Assembly (NCBI RefSeq): GCF_024172185.1
Contig: NZ_JAMZEC010000001.1
Location: forward strand, 1,426,001-1,490,000
Reading direction: 5' to 3'
From: Nonomuraea roseoviolacea subsp. carminata
Lineage (GTDB): Bacteria > Actinomycetota > Actinomycetes > Streptosporangiales > Streptosporangiaceae
DNA: 64,000 nt
Shown: piece after piece, positions 62,572 through 64,000 of the stretch
Numbering within the stretch: position 1 is the stretch's first letter
How the letters are laid out: every line of letters begins with the position of its first letter
Program-made: the position numbers and the translations under genes
The notes under the pieces: model-generated
Told to the model about the DNA's origin: nothing
The model's database searches: none
Seen by the model: the letters and a program-made list of their open reading frames with translations, nothing else

Positions 62572-64000
62572 GCGCCCTCCTCACTGCTGCCGGCGTCCCG
62601 GGGTCCCGCCGGGTACGCCTTGCCCTCGTTGATGTCCTCGCGGGCGGCCCGGAAGCCCTGTTGGAAGCTGGACAACCGGTTACGCACCCGGTCCGGCGAG
62701 ACCGCCGGCATCGGCGTGACGCCCTTGGGCGGGGCCGCGCCGCCCGCCGAGCCGGGGACGAGGTTCGCCTTCGGCACCCGCTTGGGCAGACCGGACGCCG
62801 TCGCGCCGTCGCGCACCGGCTCCACCACGGCCTCCGCCGCGCTCCACCCCGCGTCGGCCTTCGACGAGCCCCAGCTCGCGCCGCCGGCGAACCACGCCGA
62901 CTCCACGGCCGCGAAGATCGGCAGGTAGTCGTCCCCGGCGGAGGGCTGGCTGTCCACCCGCGGGATGGGGCCGGTGCTGGCCGCGTCGGTCTCCGGGAAG
63001 TCGGGGCGCGACGGCCGCGGGCGGCCCAGCGGCCGGTCGAAGGGCCGCTCGATCGGCGGGTCCGGAGCCCCCCAGGGATGGGGGTCGTCGAGCGGGGGCC
63101 GCCGGGGCAGGCCGTTGCCGTTCCAGCCGGAGTCCTGGGGCGGCAGCCACGAGTCGTTGGTGTCGAACCCGGCGCGCGGCTCCGACGGCCAGCCGCTGGG
63201 CTCGGACGGCCAGGACGGCATGGCCGGCCAGCCGTTGTGCCGGTCGGGCCCGGACGGGCCGGACAGACCAGGCGGGCCGGACAGACCTGACGGGCCGGAC
63301 GGGAAGGACGGATGGCCGGGCCCCGGCTGGTAGCCGCCCGCGGTCCAGGTCGGCGTGGGAGCGGGCGACGGCGCGAGCCGCGGGCCGCTGAAGGAGTCCT
63401 CCTGCGCGGGGCCGGGCGGGTTCGCGTACGCGGGCGAGGGGTTGCCGAGCAGGGAGTCCGGGAGCAGCACCATGGCGGTCAGGCCGCCGGAGGCGTGCGG
63501 CCGGAGCTGGACGCGGATGCCGTGACGGTGGGCCAGCCGGGCGACCACGAACAGGCCCATGCGGCGGGAGGCCGACACGTCCACGGTGGGCGCGTCGGTC
63601 AGGCGCTCGTTGGCCTGGACCAGCTCGTCCTGCGTCATGCCGATGCCCGCGTCGGTGATGGACAGCATGACGCCGCCGCCGTCGATGCGGCTGCCCGACA
63701 CCGTCACCCTGGTCTCGCGCGGCGAGAACGACAGGGCGTTCTCGACCAGCTCGGCCAGGAGGTGGATGACGTCGTTGACGGCCTGGCCGGCCACCGACAC
63801 CCCGTCGGGGACCTGGAGGACCACCCGCTCGTAGTTCTCGACCTCCGAGAGGGAGGCCCGGGTCACGTCCACCAGCTTGACGGGCTGGCTCCAGCGGCGG
63901 GGCGGGTCCTGGCCGGCCAGCACCAGCAGGTTCTCGCTGTTGCGCCGCATACGGGTCGCCAGGTGGTCCAGCTTGAACAGGTTCGCCAGCCGGCTCTCGT
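62568..64000 (-). CDS. cvnA: CvnA-type sensor histidine kinase-like protein, partial
   Basis: C-terminal 476 residues; the sensor and membrane part lies past the right edge. A HATPase_c domain (LAELVENALSFSPRETRV, then ITDAGIGMTQDELVQAN and SASRRMGLFVVARLAHRHGI) is followed by a long Pro/Gly/Trp-rich tail of ~280 residues with SGLSGPPGLSGPSG repeats. Cvn sensors usually lack the phosphorylated His. Overlaps cvnB by ATGA. It heads the cvnABCD unit. Confidence 0.88.
   Translation of the reverse strand, partial: ESRLANLFKLDHLATRMRRNSENLLVLAGQDPPRRWSQPVKLVDVTRASLSEVENYERVVLQVPDGVSVAGQAVNDVIHLLAELVENALSFSPRETRVTVSGSRIDGGGVMLSITDAGIGMTQDELVQANERLTDAPTVDVSASRRMGLFVVARLAHRHGIRVQLRPHASGGLTAMVLLPDSLLGNPSPAYANPPGPAQEDSFSGPRLAPSPAPTPTWTAGGYQPGPGHPSFPSGPSGLSGPPGLSGPSGPDRHNGWPAMPSWPSEPSGWPSEPRAGFDTNDSWLPPQDSGWNGNGLPRRPPLDDPHPWGAPDPPIERPFDRPLGRPRPSRPDFPETDAASTGPIPRVDSQPSAGDDYLPIFAAVESAWFAGGASWGSSKADAGWSAAEAVVEPVRDGATASGLPKRVPKANLVPGSAGGAAPPKGVTPMPAVSPDRVRNRLSSFQQGFRAAREDINEGKAYPAGPRDAGSSEEGA

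Overview
The window is high-GC DNA with very few intergenic spaces, many GTG/TTG starts and long chains of ATGA/GTGA/TTGA stop-start overlaps. Together with an actinobacterial housekeeping order (ffh-rpsP-khpA-rimM-trmD-rplS-lepB-lepB-rnhB-DUF2469-yraN-yifB-dprA, then rpsB-tsf-pyrH-frr-cdsA-rlmN), a Cvn-type conservon at the right edge and an FxSxx/HExxH-type peptide locus, this points to a filamentous actinomycete. Streptosporangiales (for example a Nonomuraea or Actinomadura relative) is my best guess; the genus is inference. No rRNA, tRNA or CRISPR was seen.

Region 1 (1-8552): nitrogen catabolism. A polyamine-type ABC importer (binding protein cut by the left edge, plus ATPase) lies with an aminobutyraldehyde-type dehydrogenase and a divergent Lrp regulator. 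A second unit holds a cyclase-type hydrolase, an NCS1 purine/cytosine-type permease and an agmatinase-family ureohydrolase, facing a PucR regulator.

Region 2 (8564-16067): accessory island. It holds a 62-residue FxSxx-leader-like peptide, overlapped by an HExxH (alpha-ketoglutarate/HExxH-type) putative peptide hydroxylase, then a convergent FxsT-like NTPase-TPR protein. Divergent from the latter is a two-gene operon of a SIR2-type NAD hydrolase and an nSTAND1-TPR protein. A nested palindrome lies between the divergent genes and minisatellites flank the island. This is the most interesting region.

Region 3 (16068-31032): carbohydrate and inositol catabolism. Eight leftward genes, joined by overlaps except at the binding protein, encode a sugar ABC importer, a PHP-domain hydrolase, a TIM-barrel isomerase, a Gfo/Idh/MocA dehydrogenase and a GH38 alpha-mannosidase. 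Rightward is iolC, a Cgl0159-type aldolase-like gene, iolB and iolD. Two copies of a 14-bp inverted repeat in the shared promoter region suggest one regulator for both arms.

Region 4 (31105-37923): an AI-2E-type exporter, a GNAT acetyltransferase and HAD hydrolase pair, a small DivIVA-repeat protein, a two-gene ABC system, rlmN and a SUFU-domain protein.

Region 5 (37951-47901): the cdsA/frr/pyrH/tsf/rpsB block, an ArsR repressor divergent from an MFS exporter with three visible operators, a membrane-anchored M23 peptidase-like protein, and a XerC-type recombinase.

Region 6 (47902-61112): dprA to ffh. Several conserved genes here (dprA, yraN, trmD, and rpsB in region 5) carry in-frame low-complexity or minisatellite insertions, and a 116-bp inverted fragment of the MFS gene lies next to a 19-bp minisatellite downstream of dprA.

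Region 7 (61168-64000): cvnD, cvnC, cvnB and the C-terminal part of cvnA, a GTPase-linked sensor module.
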